From positions 59,949 to 123,948 of the forward strand of contig CAZGAQ010000011.1 of NCBI GenBank assembly GCA_964523405.1: DNA of 64,000 nt. Reading direction: 5' to 3'. The number at the start of each line of letters is the position of its first letter. The stretch's first letter is position 1. This stretch comes from CAZGAQ01 sp964523405. GTDB taxonomy: Bacteria; Planctomycetota; Phycisphaerae; UBA1845; Fen-1342. The notes under the pieces were generated by a model. The model was given only the letters and a program-made list of their open reading frames with translations, made no database searches and was not told the DNA's origin. This document shows, piece after piece, positions 43,810-52,290 of the stretch. The position numbers were made by a program, and so were the translations under genes.

Positions 43810-44304
43810 TCAGCTTGGGGACGGGGTCACCGAATAGGTCGTGATCAGCTTGTTACCTTCTGCGCTGAACGTGAAGGTCAGCGTGTCGCCGCACAGGACA
43901 CTGACATTCTCCTCGAGCATAACCTGGCGGCCCGTGCCGTCCGGCGCCAGGAGGTCATCTCCAAAGGCGCCGCCCCCTGTGCCGCAGAGCCGGAGTTGGC
44001 CGCACTCGACCGTGAAGGCCGCCGATGTGCGGGGTTCCATGATGCCGAGGCTGCCAACGCCGAAGCCGACGCGGCGATTGGCGGCCACGAACAGGCCGGC
44101 GGCACCCGCATTGGGGTCGCCCCCGGTGTAGATCTGGGGATCCAGGGGCTTAGTCGTGTTGTTGTAGATGCGAATCGTGATTGTGGTCGGCGTGGGGGGC
44201 GGTGTATTTCCGTCGCCGCCCGGCACGACTGTGATCGTGCAGCCGCCCATCAGCATCGCCGCCAGCACCCCCAGCCCCAACAACCTCCCTGTCCTGACCA
44301 GCAT
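43810..44304 (-). CDS. Lipoprotein of unknown function
   Basis: A 164-aa exported lipoprotein; lipobox MGGC (Cys22) follows a clear signal. After a short Pro/Thr linker comes a beta-rich domain with two Cys-containing strands ('VECGQLRLCGTG', 'VSVLCGDTLTF'). No family is recognised. AAGGAG lies six bases before the ATG. It is divergent from hutI. Confidence 0.65.
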   Translation of the reverse strand: MLVRTGRLLGLGVLAAMLMGGCTITVVPGGDGNTPPPTPTTITIRIYNNTTKPLDPQIYTGGDPNAGAAGLFVAANRRVGFGVGSLGIMEPRTSAAFTVECGQLRLCGTGGGAFGDDLLAPDGTGRQVMLEENVSVLCGDTLTFTFSAEGNKLITTYSVTPSPS

Positions 44305-44428
44305 GTCGCTCTCCTTTGCGCAGCACTTCTCGCCCGCACACTCGGGATTCGGGTATTATTGGCATAGACGCAGTGGGCCACAAGCGCGGCCGCCGGGGGG
44401 GCTGGCGGCCGCGGATGGGAGCACGGCC

Positions 44429-45703
44429 GTGAAGAAGGATGCTGCCGCGGCAACCTCGTTGCTCGTCGGGGACATCGGTACTCTGGTCATTGTGCCACCG
44501 GGACCGCTGGCGGGGCCGCGCATGCGCGAGATCGCGATGCTGCGCGCGGCGGCGCTGCTGGTGCGGGATGGGCGGATCGCGTGGTTCGGGCCGGCCCGCG
44601 ACGCCCCTCTGGATGAGGGGGCGGCGACGCTCTCGGCGGCGGGCGGGTGCGTCATCCCCGGGCTGATCGATCCGCACACCCATCTTCCGTTCGTCGGAGA
44701 GCGCAGCGCGGAGTTCGTGCGGCGCGTGAGCGGCGAAACGTATCTGTCGATCATGGAGTCCGGCGGCGGCATTCGGGCGACGACGGCGGCCGTGCGGGCG
44801 GCGTCAGTCGATGAGCTGGTGGCGAAGAACCTGCCGCGGCTGCAGCGCATGTTGTCATACGGCGTGACCCGGGTGGAGTGCAAAAGCGGGTATGGACTGG
44901 CGCCGGAGCACGAACTCAAGCAACTGGAAGCGATCCAGGAACTGGGGCGGCAGCAGCCGATTACGTTGGATGCGACCTATCTGGCGGCACACGCCATCCC
45001 GGCCGAGTTCGACGGGCGGGCGGACGAATACATCGAGCTGATCGGGAACGAGCAGCTCCTGGGAGACATCGTGGCGCGCCGGCTGGCGCGCTTCGTGGAC
45101 GTGTTCTGCGACCGAGGGGCGTTTACCGTGGAGCAGGCGCGGCACCTGTTGCGGCGGGCGACGGCGGCCGGCCTGCGCCCGCGGCTCCACGCGGACGAGT
45201 TGGCGCAGATCGGGGCGTCGCGACTGGCTGGCGAGGTGCGGGCCATTTCGGCGGACCACCTGGAGCTCGTGGACGATCGCGGCGTCGCGGCGCTGCTGGC
45301 GGGCGGGACCGTGGCCGTCGTGCTGCCGGGAACATCGTTCTACCTTGGGATTCCGCACTGTCCCGTGCGCCGCCTGATCGACGCGGATGTGCCCGTAGCG
45401 CTGGCGACGGACTTCAATCCGGGCTCGTGCATGATCGAGTCGCTGCCGTGGATCATGAACATCGCGTGCTGCCAGTTGCGGATGCTGCCGACGGAGGTGC
45501 TGGCGGCCTGCACGGCGAATGCGGCCGCGGCGCTGGACGTGCACGATCACGTCGGGGCGATCGAGATTGGCTACGACGCCGACCTGACGATTCTCGGGGC
45601 GCCGACGCTCGAGGACTGGTTCTACACGCCGGGGCGGCCGCGCATCCGGGCCGTGATCAAGGCGGGGCATGTCGTCTACCGGCCGATCGAAACGGCCAAA
45701 TAG
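44429..45703 (+). CDS. hutI: Imidazolonepropionase
   Basis: A 424-aa amidohydrolase for the third step of histidine breakdown. The metal site begins with PGLIDPHTHLPF; later ligands are in AHAIP, HADE and the Asp of ATDFNPGS. 'GGGIRATTAAVR' and 'VECKSGYGL' are strong HutI signatures. The GTG at 44429 follows GGGAG by seven bases; longer ORF starts lie in the divergent gene's promoter. No hutH or hutU is adjacent, so the pathway is split. Confidence 0.92.
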   Translation: MKKDAAAATSLLVGDIGTLVIVPPGPLAGPRMREIAMLRAAALLVRDGRIAWFGPARDAPLDEGAATLSAAGGCVIPGLIDPHTHLPFVGERSAEFVRRVSGETYLSIMESGGGIRATTAAVRAASVDELVAKNLPRLQRMLSYGVTRVECKSGYGLAPEHELKQLEAIQELGRQQPITLDATYLAAHAIPAEFDGRADEYIELIGNEQLLGDIVARRLARFVDVFCDRGAFTVEQARHLLRRATAAGLRPRLHADELAQIGASRLAGEVRAISADHLELVDDRGVAALLAGGTVAVVLPGTSFYLGIPHCPVRRLIDADVPVALATDFNPGSCMIESLPWIMNIACCQLRMLPTEVLAACTANAAAALDVHDHVGAIEIGYDADLTILGAPTLEDWFYTPGRPRIRAVIKAGHVVYRPIETAK

Positions 45704-45807
45704 CCGCGCGGCCGCGGGCGCACTCCGCGCCTATGATTTCATCCAGTAGTTGCCAAGACCGGCTGACCGGCCGCGTGGGCCGCAGCACACCCTCTCGGAG
45801 AATGTCC

Positions 45808-46551
45808 ATGATACGCAGACTCACCGTGGTGACCGTTCTGGGATTCGTGCTGGCGAGCGGCCAGATGCTGCTGGCCGAGGAAAAGAAGGGAGACCACAAG
45901 GATACGTGCAATGACACGCCGCAGGATGTCCAGGCGGTGGTGGTGCCGAAGTGCCCGGTGTCGGGTGAGGCGGTCAACCTCTACGTCAGCCTGGCGACGG
46001 ACGACGGGCCGGTCTATTTCTGCTGCCCGGATTGCATCGCCAAGTACAAGGCCAACCCGAAGGACTACGCCGAGAAGGTGACCGCGCAGCGGGCGGCGCT
46101 GGAGAAACTGGAGCGCGTGCAGGTGACCTGCCCGGTTTCGGGCGAGCCCGTGAACGAAAAGGTCTTCACCGAGAAGGGCGGGAAAAAGGTCTGCTTCTGC
46201 TGCAAGGACTGCCAGGCGAAGTATGAGGTGGACCCGGCCGCGTACAAGGCGAAGTTGGCGGGTTCGTACACGTACCAGACACACTGCCCGGTGATGGGCG
46301 AGCCGATCGATCCGAAGTCGTTCAGCGACTTGCCGGGTAAACAGCGCGTGTATTTCTGCTGCATGGCGTGCGAGAAAAAGATCCTGGCCGAGCCCGAGAA
46401 GTACGCGCCGAAGATGGCGGCACAGGGCTACAAGCTCGACGTGGAGAAGATTAAGAAGGGTGCGAGCGAGAAGAAGGGTGCCGCCAAAGCCGACGAGAAG
46501 GGCGCCAAGAAGGGCGCGGACGAGAAGCCGGCGGACAAGGGTAAGCCGTAA
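45808..46551 (+). CDS. Exported triple YHS/TRASH-like metal-binding protein
   Basis: A 247-aa exported protein. After a signal peptide (about 1-23) come three tandem modules, each with CPVxGE/CPVSGE, 20-25 residues, [YF]FCCxxC and a [KY]Y end (about 47-90, 109-148, 158-203). The Cys sets resemble TRASH/YHS domains that bind copper or other heavy metals. The C-terminus is a low-complexity Lys/Ala/Asp tail. The start at 45808 has GGAG seven bases upstream; an ATG two codons earlier is too close to it. It likely buffers or senses metals in the periplasm. Confidence 0.75.
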   Translation: MIRRLTVVTVLGFVLASGQMLLAEEKKGDHKDTCNDTPQDVQAVVVPKCPVSGEAVNLYVSLATDDGPVYFCCPDCIAKYKANPKDYAEKVTAQRAALEKLERVQVTCPVSGEPVNEKVFTEKGGKKVCFCCKDCQAKYEVDPAAYKAKLAGSYTYQTHCPVMGEPIDPKSFSDLPGKQRVYFCCMACEKKILAEPEKYAPKMAAQGYKLDVEKIKKGASEKKGAAKADEKGAKKGADEKPADKGKP

Positions 46552-46578
46552 CGCAAATCTGCACCGGGCGGTGGTGCG

Positions 46579-47544
46579 CTACAGGTATTGGGTCGCCCAG
46601 CGGAGGCGCTCCAGAAGCTGCAGTGCACCGCCGCCTTCGTGGTCGTTGTAGTCGTACACGCGGATGTCCTTCTCCGCGGAGATGCGGTTGTAGGCCGCGA
46701 AGACCGTGCTCGGGGGGCACACCATATCCATCAGGGCGACCGAGAAGAGTGTGCGGGCGCGGATGCGCGGGGCGAAGTTTGCGCCGTCGAAGTACGCCAG
46801 CGTGGAAAACACAGCATCGACGCGCTGGCGGTGGCATTTCAGATAGGCCGCGATCTCGGCGTACGGCATGCGGTCGGTGAGCTCGCAGCCGCGGCGAAAG
46901 TGGCACAGGAAGGGTACGTCGGCCGCCAGGAGCTTTACCTGCGGGACGAGCGCCGCGGCCGCGATGGCGATGCCGCCCCCCTGGCTGCCGCCGGCGACGA
47001 GCAGCCGCTGCGGGTCGACCTGCCAGTGCGTGCAGGCGGCTTCGATGGCACGGACGGCGTCGGTGAAGACGCGGCGGTAGTAGTAGGTGTCCGGCGATTC
47101 GACGCCGTGCGTCATGAAGCCGGGATGGTGGGGACCGCTGCCGGCGGGGTCGGGGGTGTCGCCCGGGGACCAGACGGAGCCCTGGCCGCGTGTGTCCATG
47201 ACGAAATGGGCCAAGCCGGCGGCGACGGGGGCGAGGTGGTCCAGGGGCAGGCCGCGTCCGCCGCCATAGCCGACGTAGCTGATGACGGTGGGGAGGCGCT
47301 GCGTGGTGCCGGCGGGGACGAGGAGCCAGCCCTTGATGGCGTGGCCACCCCAGCCGTTGAACGTAACGTCGTAGACGGAGGCGAGCCGGTAGACGGCCTC
47401 GGTCACGGGCACGAAGCGCGGGGCCAGGTCGTGCGCGCGGGCTTCGGCGAGCGTGCGCTGCCAGAAGGCGTCGAAGTCGGTGGGTTCGCAGGGCGGGGCC
47501 TGGTAGGTACGCAGTTCGGACAGGGGCAGATCGAAGAGGGCCAT
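46579..47544 (-). CDS. CE7 acetyl esterase (acetyl xylan esterase/cephalosporin C deacetylase family)
   Basis: A 321-aa serine esterase. Signatures are RGQG at about 119-122, GGSQGG with nucleophile Ser187, Asp273 and HEGGG with His302. Members remove acetyl groups from xylo-oligosaccharides and other small esters, in the cytoplasm since no signal peptide is present. It stands alone, convergent with the metal-binding gene. Confidence 0.9.
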   Translation of the reverse strand: MALFDLPLSELRTYQAPPCEPTDFDAFWQRTLAEARAHDLAPRFVPVTEAVYRLASVYDVTFNGWGGHAIKGWLLVPAGTTQRLPTVISYVGYGGGRGLPLDHLAPVAAGLAHFVMDTRGQGSVWSPGDTPDPAGSGPHHPGFMTHGVESPDTYYYRRVFTDAVRAIEAACTHWQVDPQRLLVAGGSQGGGIAIAAAALVPQVKLLAADVPFLCHFRRGCELTDRMPYAEIAAYLKCHRQRVDAVFSTLAYFDGANFAPRIRARTLFSVALMDMVCPPSTVFAAYNRISAEKDIRVYDYNDHEGGGALQLLERLRWATQYL

Positions 47545-47696
47545 ACGTATCCTCGCTTGAGTCGCGCTGCGCGACGGGGCACATTAGACCGCGGCGGCGG
47601 GCGCGTCGGCAAGCGGCGGGCTGCGGGCGGCGCGGGTGTGCGGTACACTACCAGCGGTCGGGCGGTCGCCGGGGCGGGCCGGCTGACGCGAACGAA

Positions 47697-48005
47697 ATGA
47701 GGTCGACCGTGGAGATTCGCGCGTTCCAGCAACTGATCAACCAGATGTACTCGGACAAGGACCGCGCCCGCGGTTCGGCCAAGACGTTCCTGTGGTTTGC
47801 GGAGGAGGTGGGGGAGCTCGCGAGCGCGATCGCCAAGCACGACGATCGGCAGAACCTCGAAGAGGAGTTCGCGGACGTGCTCGCGTGGCTGGTGACGCTG
47901 GCGAACGTCGAGGGCGTGGACCTGGAAGAAGCAATCAAGAAATTCACGACCGGCTGCCCGGGGTGCGGGGAGATCGTCTGCCGGTGCAGCGCGAAGTTGA
48001 CGTAG
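47697..48005 (+). CDS. MazG-type nucleotide pyrophosphohydrolase with Cys-rich tail
   Basis: A 102-aa all-alpha NTP pyrophosphatase. The metal motifs are EEVGEL (about 37-42) and EEEFADVLAW (about 55-64), the ExxE...ExxD pattern of MazG. The C-terminus has CPGCGEIVCRC, a possible zinc site that is not part of ordinary MazG. It probably cleans up non-canonical nucleotides. It ends 24 bases before the convergent yjbQ. Confidence 0.85.
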   Translation: MRSTVEIRAFQQLINQMYSDKDRARGSAKTFLWFAEEVGELASAIAKHDDRQNLEEEFADVLAWLVTLANVEGVDLEEAIKKFTTGCPGCGEIVCRCSAKLT

Positions 48006-48029
48006 CAGGCGGCGCCGCTTGCGGGCGTC

Positions 48030-48452
48030 TCACTCCCTTTCCGTATCCCCCAGCACCTGCACCAGCACGTGCCGCGCACCGGCGTGGTGGCGGTGTTCCC
48101 ACAGATAGATGCCCTGCCAGGTGCCCAGGCCCAGGCGGCCGTCGGCGATGGGGATGCCCAGCGAGGTGGCCGTCAGAGCGGACTTGATGTGCGCGGGCAT
48201 GTCGTCAGGGCCTTCGGTCGTATGGGTGTACAGGTCCTCGTTTTCGGGGACGAGCCGCGCGAGCCAGCTCTCCAGATCGCGGGCGGCCGACGGATCGGCG
48301 TTCTCCTGGATGATGAGGCTGGCGGAGGTGTGCTGGACGAAGACGGTACACAGCCCCGTCTGCACGCCGGCGGCGCGCACGACCGCGGCGACCTCGCGCG
48401 TGATTTCCACGAGGCCCTGGCCGCGCGTCGGGATGGTCAATTGACGGAGCAT
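48030..48452 (-). CDS. yjbQ: YjbQ/UPF0047 family protein
   Basis: A 140-aa protein with the YjbQ core: 'CTVFVQHTSASLIIQENADPS' and 'GRLGLGTWQGIYLWEHR', with conserved His and Glu around a metal/anion site. Family members can act as weak thiamine-phosphate synthases. Length is standard. It is downstream of the nuclease/phosphatase lipoprotein gene on the same strand. Confidence 0.88.
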   Translation of the reverse strand: MLRQLTIPTRGQGLVEITREVAAVVRAAGVQTGLCTVFVQHTSASLIIQENADPSAARDLESWLARLVPENEDLYTHTTEGPDDMPAHIKSALTATSLGIPIADGRLGLGTWQGIYLWEHRHHAGARHVLVQVLGDTERE

Positions 48453-48493
48453 CGTGTCAGGCGACCTCGCACCACGGGCACGGGCTCCAACGG

Positions 48494-49675
48494 CTACTCG
48501 CCGCAGCGCACGTGAAAGTCGACGACCAGCGGCAGGTGGTCGACGTTCTTGCCTTCCGCATCGCCGGAAACGTCGAACTTCTGCAGGCCCGCCTTCTGCA
48601 GGTCCGCGGCGGTCATCGTCATCGTGTTCAGGGCGTACTGCTTGACGGCCTCCAGCGCGCTGTCCGTGTAGATGATGTAATCGAGCCGGGCCGGCTTGAA
48701 CTGGCCGGTGTCATCGCGCCAGGTCCAGTCGTTGGGGTCGGTGATGTTCTGAAGCGGGTGCAGATCGGTGAGGGGCGTGTCGTCCCAGTCCGGCGCCCCG
48801 TCCGGGCCGTACTTCGTTTCATCCTGCACGTCGCCGCTGACGAGCGTCGTCACGGGTTGCGTGCTGCCGACGATGTTGAGGTCGCCGACCACGGCGACCG
48901 GGGTACCCTTGGGAAGATCAACCTGGCCGCCGGGCGTGCGGGCGTCGCGGAGCCACGCCGTGAGCGCGTCCGATTGCACCTGCCGCACGCCATCGTACTT
49001 GGCTGGGTCACAGCACTTGTAGTGATTGCTGAGTACGTAGAAGTCGCACGCGAAGGCCTCGTCGGGCAGGTCGACAAGAGCTACGGCCAACTCGCGATAG
49101 CCGGCCGGCACCAACTCCTTGGCGGTATGACTGAGCGGGTACTTGCTGGCGATGACGTTGTCGCCGCCCTGGAAAGCGTGCCACGTCTGGCCGGGCGGCG
49201 GTGGCAGCAGGGTGTTCAGGAGCGTAATCACGTCAGCCGCGGTGCGGGGCTTGGCGCCGGGTTTGTCGCGATCCTCGGGGTGCAGACCGACCTCCTGCAG
49301 GGCGATGACGTCGGGGTCGAAAGCGGCCACGAGCCGGGCGAACTTGGCGGCGCGCACGGCATCGACGTCGGCGAAGATGCTGTTCCACTTCACGTTGTAG
49401 GTCATCAGCCGCAGCGTGGCGGCCGGATCGGGATTGTCGCGGTCGAGGAACGTGCCGGTGCCTTTGGAGGCGGGCCAGAGCACGGCCTTGGGGGCGGGCT
49501 GCGTGGCGAGCAGGGCCGCGCCGGGCTGAGTGGTCGCCGGCTTACTGGCGGCGGGCGTCGGCGGGGCGCTTTGCGGGGGGGCTTTGCTTTCGCAGGCGGT
49601 AAGCCCGACGGCGAGCACGCTCGCCGCGGCGAGGGCGAGTCCGTGTCGCGGACGCAGGTGTTGGGCGAAGGTCAT
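48494..49675 (-). CDS. Exported endonuclease/exonuclease/phosphatase family lipoprotein
   Basis: A 393-aa exported lipoprotein; lipobox LTAC (Cys28), followed by a Pro/Thr linker of about 55 residues. The catalytic domain has the EEP pattern: MTYNVKW, LQEVG (metal Glu), SNHYKC, VVGDLNIVG (metal and catalytic Asp/Asn), LDYIIY and NVDHLPLV with the terminal His. It could act on extracellular DNA, phosphoesters or lipids. Confidence 0.85.
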   Translation of the reverse strand: MTFAQHLRPRHGLALAAASVLAVGLTACESKAPPQSAPPTPAASKPATTQPGAALLATQPAPKAVLWPASKGTGTFLDRDNPDPAATLRLMTYNVKWNSIFADVDAVRAAKFARLVAAFDPDVIALQEVGLHPEDRDKPGAKPRTAADVITLLNTLLPPPPGQTWHAFQGGDNVIASKYPLSHTAKELVPAGYRELAVALVDLPDEAFACDFYVLSNHYKCCDPAKYDGVRQVQSDALTAWLRDARTPGGQVDLPKGTPVAVVGDLNIVGSTQPVTTLVSGDVQDETKYGPDGAPDWDDTPLTDLHPLQNITDPNDWTWRDDTGQFKPARLDYIIYTDSALEAVKQYALNTMTMTAADLQKAGLQKFDVSGDAEGKNVDHLPLVVDFHVRCGE

Positions 49676-49721
49676 GCAGAGTGCTCCTTGTTGCAGACGG
49701 CGGACGCGGGGGCCGCCGCCA

Positions 49722-50402
49722 TCAGGTGGGGGGCGCCTGTTCGCTCGAGGTTGTCGGCTTCACATGCAGCTCTTCGCCGCGCACCAGCCGGCGGATGTTC
49801 TCGCGGTGGCGCACGATGATCACGAGGCCGAGCACGACGGCGACGGCCTGCAGCGGCCAGTAGTCCGCCAGCGCGAGGCCGCGCATGAGGGTGTACACGA
49901 AGAACGCCACGGGAAACACCACGGCCAGCGCCAGCGAGCCGGCCGACACGGTGCGCGTCGTGAAACGCAGGGCGGCGTACGCACCCAGCGCGACGCACAT
50001 GGCGACGGTGTAATGCGGCCAGATGCCCAGGGCTACGCCGATCGTTGTGGCCACGCCCTTGCCCCCGCGGAAGCCGAGATACACGGGGAACACGTGGCCC
50101 AGCACGGCTGCGATCGCGACTGCGAGCAAGGCGAGTTGCTGTTGCGGGTCCGCACGGTTGACGTGCAGTACGAACGACGCGGTCAGTGTTGCCGACAGGC
50201 CCTTGAGGATGTCGAGCACGAGGCAGAACAGGCCCCACTTGCGCCCGACCACGCGCCCGACGTTGGTTGCGCCGATGTTGCGGCTGCCGTGCTGGCGGAT
50301 ATCCAGGCCGCGGGCCCACCCGATGAACAGGCCGAACGGCACGGCCCCGAGCAGGTAGGCGCCGACGATGAGCAGCACAGCCGCCACGATGGTGTTCTCC
50401 AT
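49722..50402 (-). CDS. plsY: Acyl-phosphate:glycerol-3-phosphate acyltransferase
   Basis: A 226-aa membrane enzyme that acylates glycerol-3-phosphate, the first step of phospholipid synthesis with PlsX. Signatures are GSRNIGATNVGRVVG, 'LGHVFPVYLGFRGGKGVATT' and 'VIIVRHRENIRRL'. About five to seven helices. A dispersed palindrome lies just upstream. Confidence 0.93.
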   Translation of the reverse strand: MENTIVAAVLLIVGAYLLGAVPFGLFIGWARGLDIRQHGSRNIGATNVGRVVGRKWGLFCLVLDILKGLSATLTASFVLHVNRADPQQQLALLAVAIAAVLGHVFPVYLGFRGGKGVATTIGVALGIWPHYTVAMCVALGAYAALRFTTRTVSAGSLALAVVFPVAFFVYTLMRGLALADYWPLQAVAVVLGLVIIVRHRENIRRLVRGEELHVKPTTSSEQAPPT

Positions 50403-50406
50403 TGCA

Positions 50407-50433
50407 GTAGTGTCAGGCCTCTGTGCCTGACGT
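50407..50433 (-). repeat. Dispersed palindrome, short form
   Basis: On the minus strand ACGTCAGGC, a 6-base loop ACAGAG and GCCTGACACTAC, only five bases upstream of the plsY start codon. It differs from the 19655 copy at three positions. Confidence 0.6.
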
Positions 50434-50453
50434 TTGAGGTACGCCCAGGTCGC

Positions 50454-50615
50454 CTACGAATCGGCGTTCGTCTTGCGCCGCACGCGCAGCCAGCCCGGAC
50501 GCAGACGATCCCGCAGCGCCTCCGTCCAGCGCAATCCCATCCCGCGCGTCTGCTGCCGGTACGACTGCCGCTCGACGTCCTCGGGACGCGCTGCCATGCG
50601 GCGCCACGCGGCCAC
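50454..50615 (-). CDS. Possible small basic protein upstream of plsY
   Basis: A 53-aa basic ORF (GTG start) rich in Arg and Trp: 'RPEDVERQSYRQQTRGMG' and 'RWTEALRDRLRPGW' look like two amphipathic helices. It lies directly after the 50663 gene on the same strand and in a gap otherwise empty. There is no good ribosome-binding site, so it may be chance. Confidence 0.3.
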   Translation of the reverse strand: MAAWRRMAARPEDVERQSYRQQTRGMGLRWTEALRDRLRPGWLRVRRKTNADS

Positions 50616-50662
50616 GCGCGTCGCCAGCAGCCACGCGTGCAGCCACAGCGCGCCGCAGCGGC

Positions 50663-51256
50663 CTAGCGCTGCACGGCGCGGCGGATGCTGCCCAGCACTT
50701 CGTCGCGGGAACGGGATGGAATCGCGCTCGCGTTCCACAGTTGCTGACGCTCCAGGATCGTCTTGTCGTCGTGGTAGTAATTCGTCACGTGGCTGGGACC
50801 GCCCTCGGCCGTGTCCCCGCCGGCGTAGGCGGCCGCCAGCAGCCACCGGGCCATCTCGTCCTCATATTCGGCCGGGTAGATGAGGGCCGTCACGTAGCGG
50901 GCGACACCTTCGGCGGCACCGCGATCGGCCAAGTGCAGGAAGGCGCGGCAGGGCGGCGGTTGCGCAGCCGCCAGCCGCTGCAACTCGGCGAAGTCGGCCT
51001 GGGCGCCGGCGAGAGCGTTGCGATTGAACAGCATGCCGCTTTCGAGCTGGAAACGCTCCGGAGCGACACCGCGCAGCTCCATCTGCCCGTCCGGCCGGGC
51101 GCGAACGATCTTGTAGACTTTGCCGCTGCGGTAGGTCTCGCTTTCGAGGAGCAGGGCGATTTCTTCGGCGGTGTAGCCGATGGCGGACCATGTGCCGAAG
51201 TCGAATACATACAGCCCGGTGTACCGCTGGGGCTCCGTTACCGTCGGCAGCTTCAT
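50663..51256 (-). CDS. Protein of unknown function
   Basis: A 197-aa soluble protein. The N-terminus has 'YTGLYVFDFGTWSAIGYTAEEI', and the middle and C-terminus are helical with several aromatic residues ('YEDEMARWLLAAAY'). There is no signal peptide. The start at 51256 follows GGAG by seven bases; a GTG two codons upstream is less likely. Codon use matches its neighbours. I do not recognise the family. Confidence 0.6.
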   Translation of the reverse strand: MKLPTVTEPQRYTGLYVFDFGTWSAIGYTAEEIALLLESETYRSGKVYKIVRARPDGQMELRGVAPERFQLESGMLFNRNALAGAQADFAELQRLAAAQPPPCRAFLHLADRGAAEGVARYVTALIYPAEYEDEMARWLLAAAYAGGDTAEGGPSHVTNYYHDDKTILERQQLWNASAIPSRSRDEVLGSIRRAVQR

Positions 51257-51319
51257 GGTCACGCTCCGTAAATCCCAATACGAGCAGAGATTATACCAGT
51301 TCGGGGCAGCGGCGGCCCA

Positions 51320-52141
51320 TCAGGGTTGGGCTGGCTGCGCATCCGCCGGCTGTGAAGTGGTACGGGCGGCCGGCTTGCCCCGCACTTGCTCGAACAGCCA
51401 CTTCCACATCGCCGGGTCCGCATAGGCCTTGTCCCATGAGTTATGGCCGACACCCGGGTATTCGGTGTAGTAGACGATTCCTCCGGCCTTGCGCACGGCG
51501 GAGACCATTTCATGCGCCGCGACGACGGGCACGGCTTGGTCGGCGTCGCCGTGGAAGACCCAGACGGGGGTCTTGGTGAGCTTGGGGGCTAGTTCATCGA
51601 CAGTCGTGCCGCCCCAGTCTTTGAAGCTCGCGAAGCCGCAAACGACGATGACCGCGGCGAAGGAGTCGGGCAGCGCCGCGGCGAGATGCCACGCACCCTG
51701 GCCGCCCATCGACAGGCCCGTGAGATACACGCGGTTGGCATCGCAGTGGTACTCGCGCGAGACGGCTTCGACGCACTTGAGCGCCATGCGTCCCATCGGT
51801 CCGATCCAGTTTTGCTTTTCGGGGCACTGCGGCATGACGACGATGGCGGGGATCATCTTCGACCAGCGGCGAATTGCGGTGCCGACGCCGACCTCCGTCT
51901 GGAGCAGCCCATCACTGCCGCGCTCCCCCGCGCCGTGCAGGGCGAGGACGACCGGCCAGGCCTTGTCCGGTGTGTAGGTCGGCGGGATGTAGACGCTGTA
52001 AGCGTAGGACTGGCCTTCGAATTCGACGGTCTTGTAGAGGAACCCGGTGGCCGTGGCGGGGGAAGCCGCGGCGGTCGGCTGCGTTTCGGGGGCGGCGCCC
52101 AGGGTCAGCACAAGCATTGTGACGGTTCCGATGCTCAGCAT
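51320..52141 (-). CDS. Secreted esterase (dienelactone hydrolase/carboxylesterase-like)
   Basis: A 273-aa exported alpha/beta hydrolase. A signal peptide (about 1-17) is followed by a short linker. The nucleophile is in GLSMGG, the oxyanion motif is ALHGAGERG, the acid is in HGDADQAVP and the His is in GVGHNSWD. It resembles planctomycete phospholipase/carboxylesterases and polymer esterases, but the substrate is not decided by sequence. The tail is Pro/Ala-rich. Confidence 0.85.
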   Translation of the reverse strand: MLSIGTVTMLVLTLGAAPETQPTAAASPATATGFLYKTVEFEGQSYAYSVYIPPTYTPDKAWPVVLALHGAGERGSDGLLQTEVGVGTAIRRWSKMIPAIVVMPQCPEKQNWIGPMGRMALKCVEAVSREYHCDANRVYLTGLSMGGQGAWHLAAALPDSFAAVIVVCGFASFKDWGGTTVDELAPKLTKTPVWVFHGDADQAVPVVAAHEMVSAVRKAGGIVYYTEYPGVGHNSWDKAYADPAMWKWLFEQVRGKPAARTTSQPADAQPAQP

Positions 52142-52290
52142 CCGTGGCCTCCATGTCAGGGAAAGGGCGAATTGTACGGTCCGGGGGCGTCGCAGGCGAG
52201 GTCACGGCGCGAAGACCGGGCGGCGGGTGGCGGTCTTTCGGCGCGGTGGGTGGTCCCGTACACTGCCCGGCAGTCGCCTGGAGAATTGAC

